In this document: positions 36,844 to 45,602 of the stretch, piece by piece | Layout of the letters: every line of letters begins with the position of its first letter | How positions within the stretch are numbered: the first letter of the stretch is position 1 | Source of the DNA: Geothrix sp. | GTDB lineage: Bacteria; Acidobacteriota; Holophagae; Holophagales; Holophagaceae | Assembly: GCF_020622065.1 (NCBI RefSeq) | Contig: NZ_JAHRYQ010000001.1 | Location: 1,860,001-1,924,000, forward strand | Direction: 5' to 3' | DNA length: 64,000 nucleotides | Program-made: the position numbers and the translations under genes | Notes under the pieces: model-generated | Database searches by the model: none | Seen by the model: the letters and a program-made list of their open reading frames with translations, nothing else | Told to the model about the DNA's origin: nothing

Positions 36844-38292
36844 TCAGAGCCAGTAGGCAAAGAGGCGCGCAAACCACTCCTTGAATCGCTGCCCCCGGGG
36901 CCGGTCGTTCCACTGCACCAGGGTGATCTCGCGGGAATCCCGCAGGTCCTCGCGGAAGGCATCCTCCATCTCCCGCCCGAAGCCGTCTCCCAACACGATG
37001 ATGTTCACCTCCTTGTTGTGGAGAAAGCTCCGCATGTCCATGTTGGTGGATCCCACCGTGGACCAGCCGCCGTCGATCACCGCCGTCTTGGCATGCAGAA
37101 CCGAGCTCTTGAGCTCGTGGACCCGGATGCCGGCCTTCAGCATCGGGGCGTAGAAGGAACGCCGGGCATGGCTGGAGAGCCAGCTGTCGGAGATATTGGG
37201 CAGGATGATCTTCACCTCCACGCCCCGTTTGGCAGCGCCCAGCAGCGCCTTCAACATCTGGGCGTCCGGGATGAAGTAGGCCGCGGTGATGTGGATGGAT
37301 TTCGTCGCGCCCTGGATGGCCAGGAGATACGCCTTGAAGATTTCATGGTTGCTGCCCGGTTGGCTTTTCAGCACACGCAGGACCTTGTCCCCCATGGACG
37401 GCAGCTCGGGGAAATAGTCCCGCTCGGGCAGATTCCCTTCCTGCTGGCTGGCCCAGTTGTCCAGGAACATCCACTGCAGGGCGGCCACGGCCGGGCCCTC
37501 GATCTGGATATGGGTGTCCCGCCACCCCGCCGCCACGATGGGCCGGGAACGGGACCGGAAGGACGACCCCCGTGAATAGGCCTCGGTGATGTTCACACCC
37601 CCGGCAAACGCCACCTTCCCGTCCACCACCAGGATCTTCCGGTGGTCGCGGTTGTTGATCCGCCAGCGCCATGGACGGTGGAGAGGGCTCACGGGCTGGA
37701 AGGGAAGCAACCGGATGCCCGCTTCCTGCATGCGGTCGAAAAAGGCCTGGGGCGTTCCCAGGGTGCCCACGCAGTCGTAGATGATGCTGACCTGGATGCC
37801 GGCCTTCTGCTTGGCGATGAGCAATTCCGCGAACTTCATCCCCAGGGGGTCCTGGTCGAAGAGATAGGTTTCCAGGTTGATCGAGTCTTTGGCTTCGGAT
37901 GCAGCCGCCATCATCGCCGAGATGGTCTTGGGACCGTCGAAGAGAAGCGTCACCTTGTTGCCCGCGATGAGCGGCCGCCCCGTGGCGGCCTCCTCAAGCC
38001 CGGCCAACACCCTGGCATTCACCCGCGAGTGCCCGAGACGCCGGGCGAGCACCGAAGCAGCGTCCTTGTCGCTGAGGGTCCCCTGGCCGTCGACGACACT
38101 GGGCGTGGCCGGGGCCTCGAGCGGCGCCTTGCGGTAGTTCACTTCAGGCAGGCGTGCGCAGCCCGAGAGGAGGAGGCCGGTCACGAGGAGGAGTCGCGCC
38201 CAAGACGGCGGACGAACGCTGTTCCCCACATGGCTCCGGCCCCGAGGCACCTCCCAGGCCGCGGCCTGCGGTGGGTAGACCGCCATGGTCAT
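36844..38292 (-). CDS. Phospholipase D / cardiolipin synthase-like lipoprotein
   Basis: A 482-residue phosphatidyl-transferase of the PLD superfamily. It has two HKD motifs: NRDHRKILVVDGKVAFAGG near residue 215 and LHAKTAVIDGGWSTVGSTN near 405. A hydrophobic segment ending in a lipobox (RLLLVTGLLLSGC, Cys about 45) suggests anchoring to a membrane; this is unusually far from the ATG at 38292, so a later GTG start is possible. The ATG is chosen because it overlaps the DUF1003 stop by four bases. The probable role is cardiolipin synthesis or lipid remodelling at the envelope. Confidence 0.85.
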   Translation of the reverse strand: MTMAVYPPQAAAWEVPRGRSHVGNSVRPPSWARLLLVTGLLLSGCARLPEVNYRKAPLEAPATPSVVDGQGTLSDKDAASVLARRLGHSRVNARVLAGLEEAATGRPLIAGNKVTLLFDGPKTISAMMAAASEAKDSINLETYLFDQDPLGMKFAELLIAKQKAGIQVSIIYDCVGTLGTPQAFFDRMQEAGIRLLPFQPVSPLHRPWRWRINNRDHRKILVVDGKVAFAGGVNITEAYSRGSSFRSRSRPIVAAGWRDTHIQIEGPAVAALQWMFLDNWASQQEGNLPERDYFPELPSMGDKVLRVLKSQPGSNHEIFKAYLLAIQGATKSIHITAAYFIPDAQMLKALLGAAKRGVEVKIILPNISDSWLSSHARRSFYAPMLKAGIRVHELKSSVLHAKTAVIDGGWSTVGSTNMDMRSFLHNKEVNIIVLGDGFGREMEDAFREDLRDSREITLVQWNDRPRGQRFKEWFARLFAYWL

Positions 38293-38846
38293 GGTGAAGG
38301 CGTCCCGCCGGGCGTCATCTGGGCCAGGAGCTTGAGCTGCTCCTTCTGGAGGTCCAACAGCTCCTCCCATTGCTTCTCCCGGAGCAGATCCATCTTTTCG
38401 TGCAGCAGCATGATGTCGAGCTCGGCCTTCAGGTTCACCTCGTAGTCGTGCTCGGCGTGGATCCGGTCCTTCTCCGACTGGCGGTTCTGGGACATGAGGA
38501 TCACCGGGGCCTGGATGGCCGCCAGCATGGACAGGAAGAGGTTGAGGAGGATGAAGGGATAGGGATCGAAGGTCTTGCCGCGGCTCATCAGAAGGAAGGC
38601 GTTGAGCCCGACCCAGAGGAGCATGATGGCGGCAAACAGGCCGACAAAAGTCCAGGAGCCTCCAAAGGTCGCCACGGCGTCGGCGGCCCGCTGGCCGAAG
38701 GTGCTGCCAGACTCCAGCTCATCCGAAATGTTCCGGACGATGTGCTTTCGACCAGCCACATGCTTCGCCACCTTCTTGGCCCGCTCGTCCAGGGCCTCGA
38801 AGGACACTCCCATCAGGCGAGAGGCGATCTCGCGGGGTTCATGCAT
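38289..38846 (-). CDS. DUF1003 membrane protein
   Basis: A 185-residue protein with two central transmembrane helices (WTFVGLFAAIMLLWVGLNAFLL and PFILLNLFLSMLAAIQAPVILM) followed by a cytoplasmic coiled coil (AELDIMLLHEKMDLLREKQWEELLDLQKEQLKLL). This matches DUF1003, including the QNRQSEKDR motif after the second helix. Function unknown. It is coupled with the PLD gene by a four-base overlap. Confidence 0.9.
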   Translation of the reverse strand: MHEPREIASRLMGVSFEALDERAKKVAKHVAGRKHIVRNISDELESGSTFGQRAADAVATFGGSWTFVGLFAAIMLLWVGLNAFLLMSRGKTFDPYPFILLNLFLSMLAAIQAPVILMSQNRQSEKDRIHAEHDYEVNLKAELDIMLLHEKMDLLREKQWEELLDLQKEQLKLLAQMTPGGTPSP

Positions 38847-38912
38847 GGTGCCTCCGATGGATCGAAAGGATGCCCAGCGGGCACACCGGGTCCCTGGAAA
38901 AGGCTCTCGGAA

Positions 38913-39707
38913 TCACTGGGTGGCCTTCTCGGAGGTCAGCCAGTTGCTCAAACCCGCGTTGAAGGCCTCGGCCTGCTCGAAGGCCACGAGGTGACCGGCT
39001 TTCGGAATGGATTGGAGCTTGGCGCCAGGAATGGATTGCGCCAGGGCTGCGGATTCGCTGGGCGGGATGATGGCATCGTCGGTGCCGGTGATTACGAGGG
39101 TGGGAACTCGGATCTGCTCGAGCCAGGCGGTCGCGTCGGGCCGATCCGCCATCCCCTGCAGGGCCCCGATGACCCCCTCGGGCCTGGAGCCGGCCATGAA
39201 CCCGCGGACCAAGGACACCATGGCCGGATCGTCATGGCCGGGGGAGAGCATCTTGGGGGCCATGGCATCCACCACCACTGAAACGCCTTCCGCCCGTACT
39301 TTTTCTGCCGTGGCACGCCGCGCAGCGGCCGCCTCGGGCGAATCCTTGCCAGCCTTCGTGCCCACCAGCACCAGTCCCCGCAGCGCCTTGGGGTAGGCCT
39401 TCGCGAACGCCAGGGCCACATAGCCGCCCATGGAGTGGCCGACGAGGACGACCGGCCCCGTGGCCAGTCGCTGCATCAGGGCGTAAAGGTCCTCGGCGAA
39501 GCGGCTCATCGCCACCGGTCCCGGGCTCGAGGCACTTTCTCCCAGACCCCGCAGGTCCGGTGCGATCACCCGGTGATGGGCCTTGAAGCCTGCCACCTGC
39601 TTCGACCAGGTCCCCCGGCTGAGGGGGAAGCCGTGGACGAAAAGCAGAGGGGACCCCTCCCCCACATCCGTATAGGCGATCTGGATGCCATTGATTTCCT
39701 TGAGCAT
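38913..39707 (-). CDS. Alpha/beta hydrolase
   Basis: A 264-residue serine hydrolase. The nucleophile elbow is VLVGHSMGGYVAL (Ser), the oxyanion HG is in LLFVHGFPLSRG, the acid is likely the Asp of ITGTDDAIIP and the base the His of KAGHLVAFEQ. It belongs to the haloperoxidase/3-oxoadipate enol-lactonase-like group, with no signal peptide. ATG at 39707 with GGGAGG upstream. The DUF1003-PLD pair follows after 66 bases and may be co-transcribed. Confidence 0.85.
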   Translation of the reverse strand: MLKEINGIQIAYTDVGEGSPLLFVHGFPLSRGTWSKQVAGFKAHHRVIAPDLRGLGESASSPGPVAMSRFAEDLYALMQRLATGPVVLVGHSMGGYVALAFAKAYPKALRGLVLVGTKAGKDSPEAAAARRATAEKVRAEGVSVVVDAMAPKMLSPGHDDPAMVSLVRGFMAGSRPEGVIGALQGMADRPDATAWLEQIRVPTLVITGTDDAIIPPSESAALAQSIPGAKLQSIPKAGHLVAFEQAEAFNAGLSNWLTSEKATQ

Positions 39708-39842
39708 GGGTCCTCCCTGCGGTCCTTCACGCACCAGGGCGTGGTCTCATTGATGGTTGGTGAGATCGTTCAAGAGCAAGGCCCCGTCGGATGGTTCAGA
39801 GACGCATCCCGGATGAATGCGGGGCCCAGAGGTAAGGTGCGT

Positions 39843-39885
39843 CCACCCGTGAAGCCATGCCAGTCGCCTGGATCTTCACGGGTGG
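39843..39885. repeat. 12-bp inverted repeat between hydrolase and OmpA genes
   Basis: CCACCCGTGAAG (39843-39854) and CTTCACGGGTGG (39874-39885) form a perfect stem with a 19-base loop. It lies downstream of the minus-strand OmpA gene but has no T tract, so it is either a Rho-assisted terminator or a regulator site of the hydrolase gene. The remaining part of the 39708-39932 gap shows nothing else. Confidence 0.55.
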
Positions 39886-39932
39886 GTCGGAGGGAGGGTG
39901 AATGACTTGGATCCGGAAGGGACCCGCGGAAC

Positions 39933-41393
39933 CTAGAGGCCTGCGCTCTTCTGTCCGGTAATGCCGTCGCCGGATACGACCAGTTCCACGCGCCGGTTTT
40001 CCTGCCGGCCCGCAGCCGTTTCATTGGTGGCGATGGGGCTTTCCTTCCCAAATCCCTTGAAGGTGATGGAATCGCTGGCGACACCTTGGCTCACGAGGAA
40101 ATCCATCGTGTTCTTGGCGCGCTGTTCCGACAGATGCTGATTGAGGGCATCGCTGCCGTTGCTGTCCGTGAAACCGTCCGCTTCGACCTTCAGCCCCTTG
40201 TGGGTGGACAGGATCCCCGCGATCTTCGACAGCTTCTCCCGCGCGGCGGGCAGCAGGGTGGCTTTCCCGTTCTGGAAGAGGACGCCGGACATGTTGACGA
40301 TCAATCCGCGGGCCGTAGCCCGGGTCTGAAGCACCGCATTGAGCTGCTCCATCAGCTTGGCCCGAAGACCCTCGTTATTGGCCCGGAGCCCCTCGTTCCT
40401 GGCCTTGAGCCCAGCATTCTCCAGCTCAGCCTGGCGGGTCTTCTGAAGGGCGGCATCCTCGGCGGCGGCAGCCATGGCGGTCTCCCGCTTGGACGCATCC
40501 AGCTTGTCCTGGGCACCCTGTCGCTCCAGGGCCAGCCGTTCCACATTCTGCTTCTGGACCGAGATCAGGCGGGCATCCTCAGCCCTCTGCACGGCTTCCT
40601 TCGCCGCCATGACTCGGGCCTTCTTGCCGCCCTCCTTGATTTCAGCCTGGGCGAGGTAGCTCTCGGACTTGCCGAACGCCTCGGAGGCATAGGCCTGGGC
40701 CCCGGTGGCACGGGCGATCCGCACGGCATTGCGGGCCTGGAAGACATGGAACGGCGTCTTCTCATCCATGGCCAACGGCGCCATGGCGTCGAGGTTCAGG
40801 GTGTACTGACCCCGCTTCAACAGCTCGAATTTGGCGTCGATGAACTCGAACTGCTCCTTCGAGCCCTTGCGGATCGCATTCTCCATCACGACCACATTGC
40901 TGGGCTGGCTGACGGCGAAATAGGGTTCGGCGGTCACGATGAGACCGAAGGTCTGAAGCTTCTCGGTGACCTTGATCTTGCCCTTACCCCTCTCCAGGAG
41001 GAGCTCTCCCAGATTCGTGGCGTTGCCCTCGGGGGAGATCCCCCACACCACATAGGTGAGGAACTCGCCGCCGAAGCTCGAGGCCGGAGGGAGATTCTTG
41101 AACTTGGCGGTGATCTGGATCGCCCCGTCTTCACTCTTCACCCGGGCCTCGCCGGAGGCGTTCGCGACGAGCACCGTGCCCAGGAGGTCGATCTCCGTGG
41201 AGTGCTTCAGGTTCCGGTAGTTGATGGCCTTGGCGGAACCCTGGACGACCGTCACCCGGTACAGGGGCACCGTCGTGGACTGGGCCTGCGGAGAGGGGGC
41301 GGCATTGAGGTAAGGAGTGGGCGCCGCGGTCGGAGTGCCCGCTTGGGCCACCAGGAGCGCGGTCATGAATGGGATCGTTTTCCACATGATCAT
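39933..41393 (-). CDS. OmpA-family outer-membrane / peptidoglycan-binding protein
   Basis: A 486-residue protein. A signal peptide (MIMWKTIPFMTALLVAQAG) leads into a beta-rich N-terminal domain (about 40-200), a DUF4398-like helical hairpin and coiled coil (about 230-350, SESYLAQAEIKEGGKKARVMAAKEAVQRAEDARL), and a C-terminal OmpA domain with the peptidoglycan motif DGFTDSNGSDALNQHLSEQRAKNTMDFL. It tethers the outer membrane to the wall or acts as a periplasmic spacer. An AAGGA site lies seven bases before the ATG at 41393; a second ATG at 41387 is possible. Confidence 0.85.
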   Translation of the reverse strand: MIMWKTIPFMTALLVAQAGTPTAAPTPYLNAAPSPQAQSTTVPLYRVTVVQGSAKAINYRNLKHSTEIDLLGTVLVANASGEARVKSEDGAIQITAKFKNLPPASSFGGEFLTYVVWGISPEGNATNLGELLLERGKGKIKVTEKLQTFGLIVTAEPYFAVSQPSNVVVMENAIRKGSKEQFEFIDAKFELLKRGQYTLNLDAMAPLAMDEKTPFHVFQARNAVRIARATGAQAYASEAFGKSESYLAQAEIKEGGKKARVMAAKEAVQRAEDARLISVQKQNVERLALERQGAQDKLDASKRETAMAAAAEDAALQKTRQAELENAGLKARNEGLRANNEGLRAKLMEQLNAVLQTRATARGLIVNMSGVLFQNGKATLLPAAREKLSKIAGILSTHKGLKVEADGFTDSNGSDALNQHLSEQRAKNTMDFLVSQGVASDSITFKGFGKESPIATNETAAGRQENRRVELVVSGDGITGQKSAGL

Positions 41394-41481
41394 GTGTAGG
41401 TCCTTCAAAGGGTCCATGAATGGGTCAGCCCACGCCTCCGGACCCGGATGGCGAGGGCCATGCGGCAGAATGTTCGATCGA

Positions 41482-41757
41482 TCAGCCCCGCAGGTCGCTG
41501 GCCGCGTCAGCCACGCCACGCTTCAGGTCATTGGCCGCCAGGGTCGTCCTGCCCTTCAGGTCATCCCAGGTATCGCCCGCCTCATCGGCCAGCGCCCCTG
41601 CCTTGCATTTCGCGCGGGCGGCGAGGTCCTTCAGGTTCCCGCGGAGTTCGGGACCGGTCTTGGGCGTGGTCAGGGCCACCACCACGGCGCCGACGGCAGC
41701 ACCGGCGAGGAATGTGAGAAGCGTGGGGCCGTAGGAAGAAGTCTTGGATTCGGTCAT
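41482..41757 (-). CDS. YtxH-domain small protein
   Basis: A 91-residue protein with an N-terminal Gly/Ala-rich membrane segment (YGPTLLTFLAGAAVGAVVVALTTPKTG) followed by an amphipathic helix with KDLAARAK and DDLKGRT. The pattern GxxxGAxxALLxAPKTG is typical of YtxH (stress-related) proteins. AGGA precedes the ATG at 41757; an ATG at 41763 is the alternative. It starts 11 bases after the DUF948 gene, so the two are in one unit with dps. Confidence 0.82.
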   Translation of the reverse strand: MTESKTSSYGPTLLTFLAGAAVGAVVVALTTPKTGPELRGNLKDLAARAKCKAGALADEAGDTWDDLKGRTTLAANDLKRGVADAASDLRG

Positions 41758-41767
41758 GGTCATGGTC

Positions 41768-42157
41768 CTAGTCAGGTTCGTGAGAGGTTGGCTTGCTCTT
41801 GAAGAAGGCCAGCACGGTGCTGAGCCCTCCGATGACGCCGCCGATGGTGCGGGAGGCGGATTCCAAGGTGGTGCGAAAGCGGGCATGCCATTCCTTCACG
41901 GTTCCCCCCACTTCTCCGAGGGACTTCGTGAAGGCGGACAGATCGCCCAGGGAAACAGCCAGGGATCCGGCCAGGTGATCCATGCGCAACCTGGAGGCGT
42001 GCACATCCTCAGCGATCTGGGCCAGATCCTTCCTCGTGGACGAGAGGAAGAGATCCAGGCCCTTGGCCGTGCGGCGCAGTTGGATGAGCAGCGGCACCAG
42101 TCCCACCGCCAGGGCGAGCAATACCAGGATGAGCGTGATCTCAAGGGCGAGGGGCAT
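41768..42157 (-). CDS. DUF948 membrane-anchored protein
   Basis: A 129-residue protein with one N-terminal helix (ALEITLILVLLALAVGLVPLLIQL), then a long amphipathic helix (LRRTAKGLDLFLSSTRKDLAQIAEDVHASRLRMDHLA) and a hydrophobic C-terminal segment. This is the DUF948 arrangement, commonly found beside YtxH. Function is unknown; a stress-envelope role is inferred from the neighbourhood. Confidence 0.85.
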   Translation of the reverse strand: MPLALEITLILVLLALAVGLVPLLIQLRRTAKGLDLFLSSTRKDLAQIAEDVHASRLRMDHLAGSLAVSLGDLSAFTKSLGEVGGTVKEWHARFRTTLESASRTIGGVIGGLSTVLAFFKSKPTSHEPD

Positions 42158-42175
42158 GGCAGCCTCCGGAACGGG

Positions 42176-42667
42176 TCAGACTTCCTGATGGGCCGTGAGC
42201 ATCCAGAGCGCCTTGTCCATGGCGCGGCTCACGGAGGTGTATAGATCCGCGGTGTCGGGATCGCCCAGCTTCTCGGCTTTGCGGATGGCCTGGCGTACCC
42301 GGCTGGTGTACTCACCGTAGCGGTCCACCAGGGCATCCACATGGGCCTTGCTGCCCAGGGCATCCAAGGGGTACTCGTCGAGCTGGGATCGGCTGCTGGC
42401 AGACCGGAGGGTGCCCAGGGCCTGGCCGCCGATCGTGACGGCTCGTTCGGCAAAGTCATCCACATAGGTGCTCAACTGACCGTAGAGGTTGTCGAACAGC
42501 AAATGGAGCCCGTAGAAGTTGTAGCCCTTCACATTCCAATGGGCCTGCTTGGTCTGATAAGCCAGATCGAGCGTGTCCGCCAGGGTCTGGTTCAGCAGGA
42601 CCACCAATTCATCCGTGGTCTTTTCATCGAACATGATGTGTCTGGCTCGCGCTTGATGCTTGCTCAT
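42176..42667 (-). CDS. dps: Dps ferritin-like DNA-protection protein
   Basis: A 163-residue Dps that sequesters iron by peroxide-driven oxidation and shields DNA. The ferroxidase ligands His43, His55, Asp59, Asp70 and Glu74 occur in AHWNVKGYNFYGLHLLFD and DDFAERA with the same spacing as in E. coli Dps. A GGAG site lies upstream of the ATG at 42667. It heads the unit dps-DUF948-YtxH. A poor sigma-54-like sequence (42700-42715) lies upstream but is not annotated as a promoter. Confidence 0.93.
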   Translation of the reverse strand: MSKHQARARHIMFDEKTTDELVVLLNQTLADTLDLAYQTKQAHWNVKGYNFYGLHLLFDNLYGQLSTYVDDFAERAVTIGGQALGTLRSASSRSQLDEYPLDALGSKAHVDALVDRYGEYTSRVRQAIRKAEKLGDPDTADLYTSVSRAMDKALWMLTAHQEV

Positions 42668-42761
42668 GTCTGGCTCCGTGGGGAGGTCATCCAGGTCGGG
42701 GCGAACGGAGCCCCACCTTGGCGATGACCGAGGGGGTGGGTGCGGATTCGAAGGTTGGATC

Positions 42762-43022
42762 CTAGAGCGCCTTGTATTCCATCCAACCTGTTTCAGTGCT
42801 GGCCTTCACGCTCTGCCAGGCGCCATCACTGGCACCCCTCAGGCTGCTCAGGTGATAGCTGGCCGTATCGTGCTGGTGCTGAATGGCAGCGATGGATTCC
42901 TCGTACTGGGCGGGATCGGTTCCCACCCGGCTGGCCTTGGCCCTGAGAAGCGCCAGGTCATCCTTCCACTGTTCCAACTGGGCTTCCAGGCTGCCTTCGT
43001 AGGTTCGGCGGTTCTCGGGCAT
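42762..43022 (-). CDS. sll1863-like stress-response coiled-coil protein
   Basis: An 86-residue, all-helical protein (SLEAQLEQWKDDLALLRAKASRV ... GAWQSVKASTETGWMEYKAL). The pattern of an EAQLxxWxxxLxxLxAKA helix followed by a second helix with spaced Trp residues matches the sll1863 stress-response group often clustered with BON, YtxH and lmo0937-type genes. The ATG at 43022 has GAAGGAA upstream; a longer frame runs antisense over the adjacent small gene. Confidence 0.7.
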   Translation of the reverse strand: MPENRRTYEGSLEAQLEQWKDDLALLRAKASRVGTDPAQYEESIAAIQHQHDTASYHLSSLRGASDGAWQSVKASTETGWMEYKAL

Positions 43023-43033
43023 GCAGGTTTCCT

Positions 43034-43183
43034 TCAGAGAACTCGTCGACCCTGGATGACCCGGACGAGGACGACGACGATGGCCAGCACCAGCAGGATG
43101 TGGATGAAGCCCCCCATCGTGTAGGCACTGACGAGGCCAAGGGCCCAAAGAACGATCAAAATGACGGCGATGGTCCACAGCAT
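43034..43183 (-). CDS. Small hydrophobic membrane protein (lmo0937/DUF5670 type, 49 aa)
   Basis: An ATG at 43183 preceded by a perfect AAGGAGG opens a 49-residue frame ending in TGA at 43034. The product has two transmembrane helices (LWTIAVILIVLWALGLVSAY and IHILLVLAIVVVLVRVIQG) joined by TMGG, exactly the lmo0937 family layout (about 50 residues). These tiny proteins are commonly near stress genes; the role is unknown. It lies 11 bases before the sll1863-like gene. Confidence 0.85.
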   Translation of the reverse strand: MLWTIAVILIVLWALGLVSAYTMGGFIHILLVLAIVVVLVRVIQGRRVL

Positions 43184-43213
43184 GGTTCCTCCTTCTGAGG
43201 GGGTGAAGCCCGA

Positions 43214-43233
43214 TCCCCCGCGGTGGCGGGGGA
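43214..43233 (-). terminator. Hairpin after the BON gene, possible terminator
   Basis: TCCCCCGC and GCGGGGGA form an 8-bp stem with a four-base loop, 20 bases downstream of the BON gene stop on the minus strand. No T tract follows. Confidence 0.4.
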
Positions 43234-43252
43234 CCGGGGTTGAAGGCCCGGA

Positions 43253-44008
43253 CTACTTGACGGTCATCCGGTTGTGGACGCTCTTCACGCCGTTGATGTC
43301 TTCGGCGAGCTTGCTCACCAGATCACGCTCAGCGGCATTCTTGGCTTCCCCGTGGAGGGTGACGATGCCGTCCTTGGTGGTCACCTTGGTCGCCAGGGCA
43401 TGGGTGGACTTGTGGAACAGCAGGGCCGTCTTCACCTGGGTCGTGATGGAGGTGTCATCCACCTTGGCCCCCAGCGTCCGATGGGCCCCCTTCGATACGA
43501 CGAGGTTGTTGCGGACCTCCGTGACGCCTTCCACATCCATGGCGTATTCGGTGGTCAGCTGCTTCTGGGCTTCGGAGTCGGCCTTGCCGCTGAGGGTGAC
43601 AACGCCGTTGTTGGTGTTCACCTCCGTGGCGCTGGCGCTGACATTCTTGTGGAAGGCCAGAACCCCCTTCACCTTCATGGTCACCCAGCCATCGGAGCGC
43701 TCGGGGGGCTGATCGCCCACCACCATGAGGTTGTTGACCACGCTCTTGACGCCAGCGAGGCCTTCCACGGTGTCCTGAGCCAGGGCCTTGTGGTACCCCT
43801 GGGAAACCGTGCCCGTCAGGGTGACCACGCCCTTGCTGGAGGCCACCTTGATGTTGTCGTCCTTCAGGTAGGTCATGAAGTTGTAGCTGCTCCTGGCGGA
43901 GGACTCGATCTTGTGGTCCTGGTCGGCGGCCCGGAGGGGGAGGCCGACCGCAGTCAGCGCGATGGTGGCCATGAGGGCCGCGCGGGGATTGAGTTGGATG
44001 TGTCGCAT
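43253..44008 (-). CDS. Periplasmic BON-domain protein (three BON domains)
   Basis: A 251-residue OsmY-like protein. A signal peptide (MRHIQLNPRAALMATIALTAVGLPLRA) precedes three BON units (about 30-97, 103-170, 180-251), each with a VxxxxGVVTLxGxV core and an ending GVxxVxNxLxV. BON proteins bind phospholipid and stabilise the envelope under osmotic or other stress. It is downstream of the OmpA gene on the same strand. Confidence 0.9.
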   Translation of the reverse strand: MRHIQLNPRAALMATIALTAVGLPLRAADQDHKIESSARSSYNFMTYLKDDNIKVASSKGVVTLTGTVSQGYHKALAQDTVEGLAGVKSVVNNLMVVGDQPPERSDGWVTMKVKGVLAFHKNVSASATEVNTNNGVVTLSGKADSEAQKQLTTEYAMDVEGVTEVRNNLVVSKGAHRTLGAKVDDTSITTQVKTALLFHKSTHALATKVTTKDGIVTLHGEAKNAAERDLVSKLAEDINGVKSVHNRMTVK

Positions 44009-44065
44009 GGTTCGTTCTCGTTTCTGCCCCTTGGGGCGTGGCGGTTCAATGATCCCGGCCTGCTT

Positions 44066-45562
44066 CTAGCGCTTGGTGGTGTTGGGGTAGTTGATGATGA
44101 TGTTGACCCGGCGGTTCTCCTGCTGACCCTCAAGGGTCGTGCTGTAGGCGAAGCGCCTCGTCTTTCCGAAACCCTCGGCCGTCAGGCGTGATCGCTCGAC
44201 ACCGAAGTTGTCGACCAGGTAATTCACCACGTTCTGGGCCCGGCGCTTGGAAATGGCCATGGCCTCGGCATCAGTAGCCGCGACCTTGCCGGCGTGCCCT
44301 TCCACCGTCGCTGTGACAGAGGGATTGGCCTTGAGGAAATTGGCCGCCCGGCGAAGATCCTCGCGATGCTGCGGCGTGACTTCGTCTTTCAAGGGGTCGA
44401 ATTCGATTTCCATGGCCATGGTCATCCTGGCGGGGGCCACCTTCAGGCCCTCGATGTCCGTGACGCAGGAAACCACGGCGTTGATGCGCCGATTCTGCCG
44501 CTTACCTTCCTCCGTGCTGTTGTCCGCCACGGGGCGGGTATCCCCGTATCCGACGGCGGTCAGCCGGGAGCGATCGATGTGGTTCTGCTCGACCAGGTAG
44601 GTCACCACATTCTCCGCTCGGCGCTTGGACAGCGCGAGGTTGTGATCCGTCGCTCCGATGTTGTCGGTGTGGCCCTCGATGACCACCGTGGTGTCGGGGT
44701 ATTTCGCCAGGAAGGTCCCGATCACGGCGAACCGTTCGGATTCTTCGCGTTGGATATCGTCCTTGTTGATCTCGAACTGGATATCGAGGATGGTGCAGTA
44801 CTGCTGGGTCCGGGCCACCGGGGCGGGGACGACCACCGGGACCGGAGCCAGGTAGGGCTCAGGCGCGTAGGCGGTGGGCTCAGGCGCCGGCACATAGGGG
44901 GCAGCGGCATGGGAGCCCCGGCCGAACCGGAAGAGGAACCCGATCGAAGCCATGTCGATGTCACCCTTGTTCCCGACGGCATCGTTGATGCGGTAGCGCT
45001 CCACTTCGGCGCGCATCCCGAAGGACTTGGTGAAATCGTACTGCAGGCCCCCGCCGAATTTGATATTGGTGGCCCGTTCACTGGGATTGGGTTTCAGCAC
45101 GATCACCGCGCCCGTTCCGGAGAAGGCGTCCTTGGCTTCGGCATTGGTCACGCCGACCCGGCCGAACACGGAGAACTTCTCCGTGAAGGGCAGGCTCAGC
45201 ACGGCATCGAAGTTGAAGCCTTTCAGTTTGATCTCGCCGTTCAGCGTGCCGACCGGCAGGGTCGTCGCCTTGTAGCCGAACTTGCCCAGATCAAAGTAGC
45301 CGCCTTCAAAGGCGAAGTAGCGGTTGAACTGATACCCGCCCAGGACCTTGAAGCCCGTGCTGCTGTCGTCATCGTGGATGGAAGTAACGACGAACCCGGC
45401 CGGTACGATGCCCTTGATGATCCTGGCATCGTCGATTTTCGCCTTGCTCTGGCCGACATTGAACCCGGCATACCAACCCGAATCCTGAGCCATGGCCTGC
45501 GGGCTGGCCACGATCGCGAGTGCCACCAGGCCCAGCATCCCTGAGATTTTAGATAACTTCAT
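44066..45562 (-). CDS. OmpA/OprF-like outer-membrane protein with two tandem OmpA domains
   Basis: A 498-residue protein. It has a signal peptide (ending SPQAMA), an eight-stranded barrel of the OmpA/Surface-antigen type (about 25-205, DSGWYAGFNVGQSKA, ... GGGLQYDFTKSFGMRAEVERYRI), a Pro-rich linker, then two OmpA C-terminal domains (about 240-365 and 366-495). The first keeps the Asp/Arg peptidoglycan motif (EGHTDNIGATDHNLALSKRRA); in the second the Asp is lost (EGHAGKVAATDAEAMAISKRRA). It starts 40 bases after the DUF3494 gene and is probably in the same operon. Confidence 0.87.
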   Translation of the reverse strand: MKLSKISGMLGLVALAIVASPQAMAQDSGWYAGFNVGQSKAKIDDARIIKGIVPAGFVVTSIHDDDSSTGFKVLGGYQFNRYFAFEGGYFDLGKFGYKATTLPVGTLNGEIKLKGFNFDAVLSLPFTEKFSVFGRVGVTNAEAKDAFSGTGAVIVLKPNPSERATNIKFGGGLQYDFTKSFGMRAEVERYRINDAVGNKGDIDMASIGFLFRFGRGSHAAAPYVPAPEPTAYAPEPYLAPVPVVVPAPVARTQQYCTILDIQFEINKDDIQREESERFAVIGTFLAKYPDTTVVIEGHTDNIGATDHNLALSKRRAENVVTYLVEQNHIDRSRLTAVGYGDTRPVADNSTEEGKRQNRRINAVVSCVTDIEGLKVAPARMTMAMEIEFDPLKDEVTPQHREDLRRAANFLKANPSVTATVEGHAGKVAATDAEAMAISKRRAQNVVNYLVDNFGVERSRLTAEGFGKTRRFAYSTTLEGQQENRRVNIIINYPNTTKR

Positions 45563-45602
45563 GACTTTCTCCTAGGAAGGATGAATGTTCTTGGAAGGCC
45601 CA

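Noticed and set aside
42700-42808. A fourth sigma-54 promoter and activator element at dps
   Set aside because: GG-N10-GC is present (42700-42715), but the -24 box is poor, and 66 bases upstream only CCTTCA and ATCC match; the region is coding sequence of the neighbouring gene.
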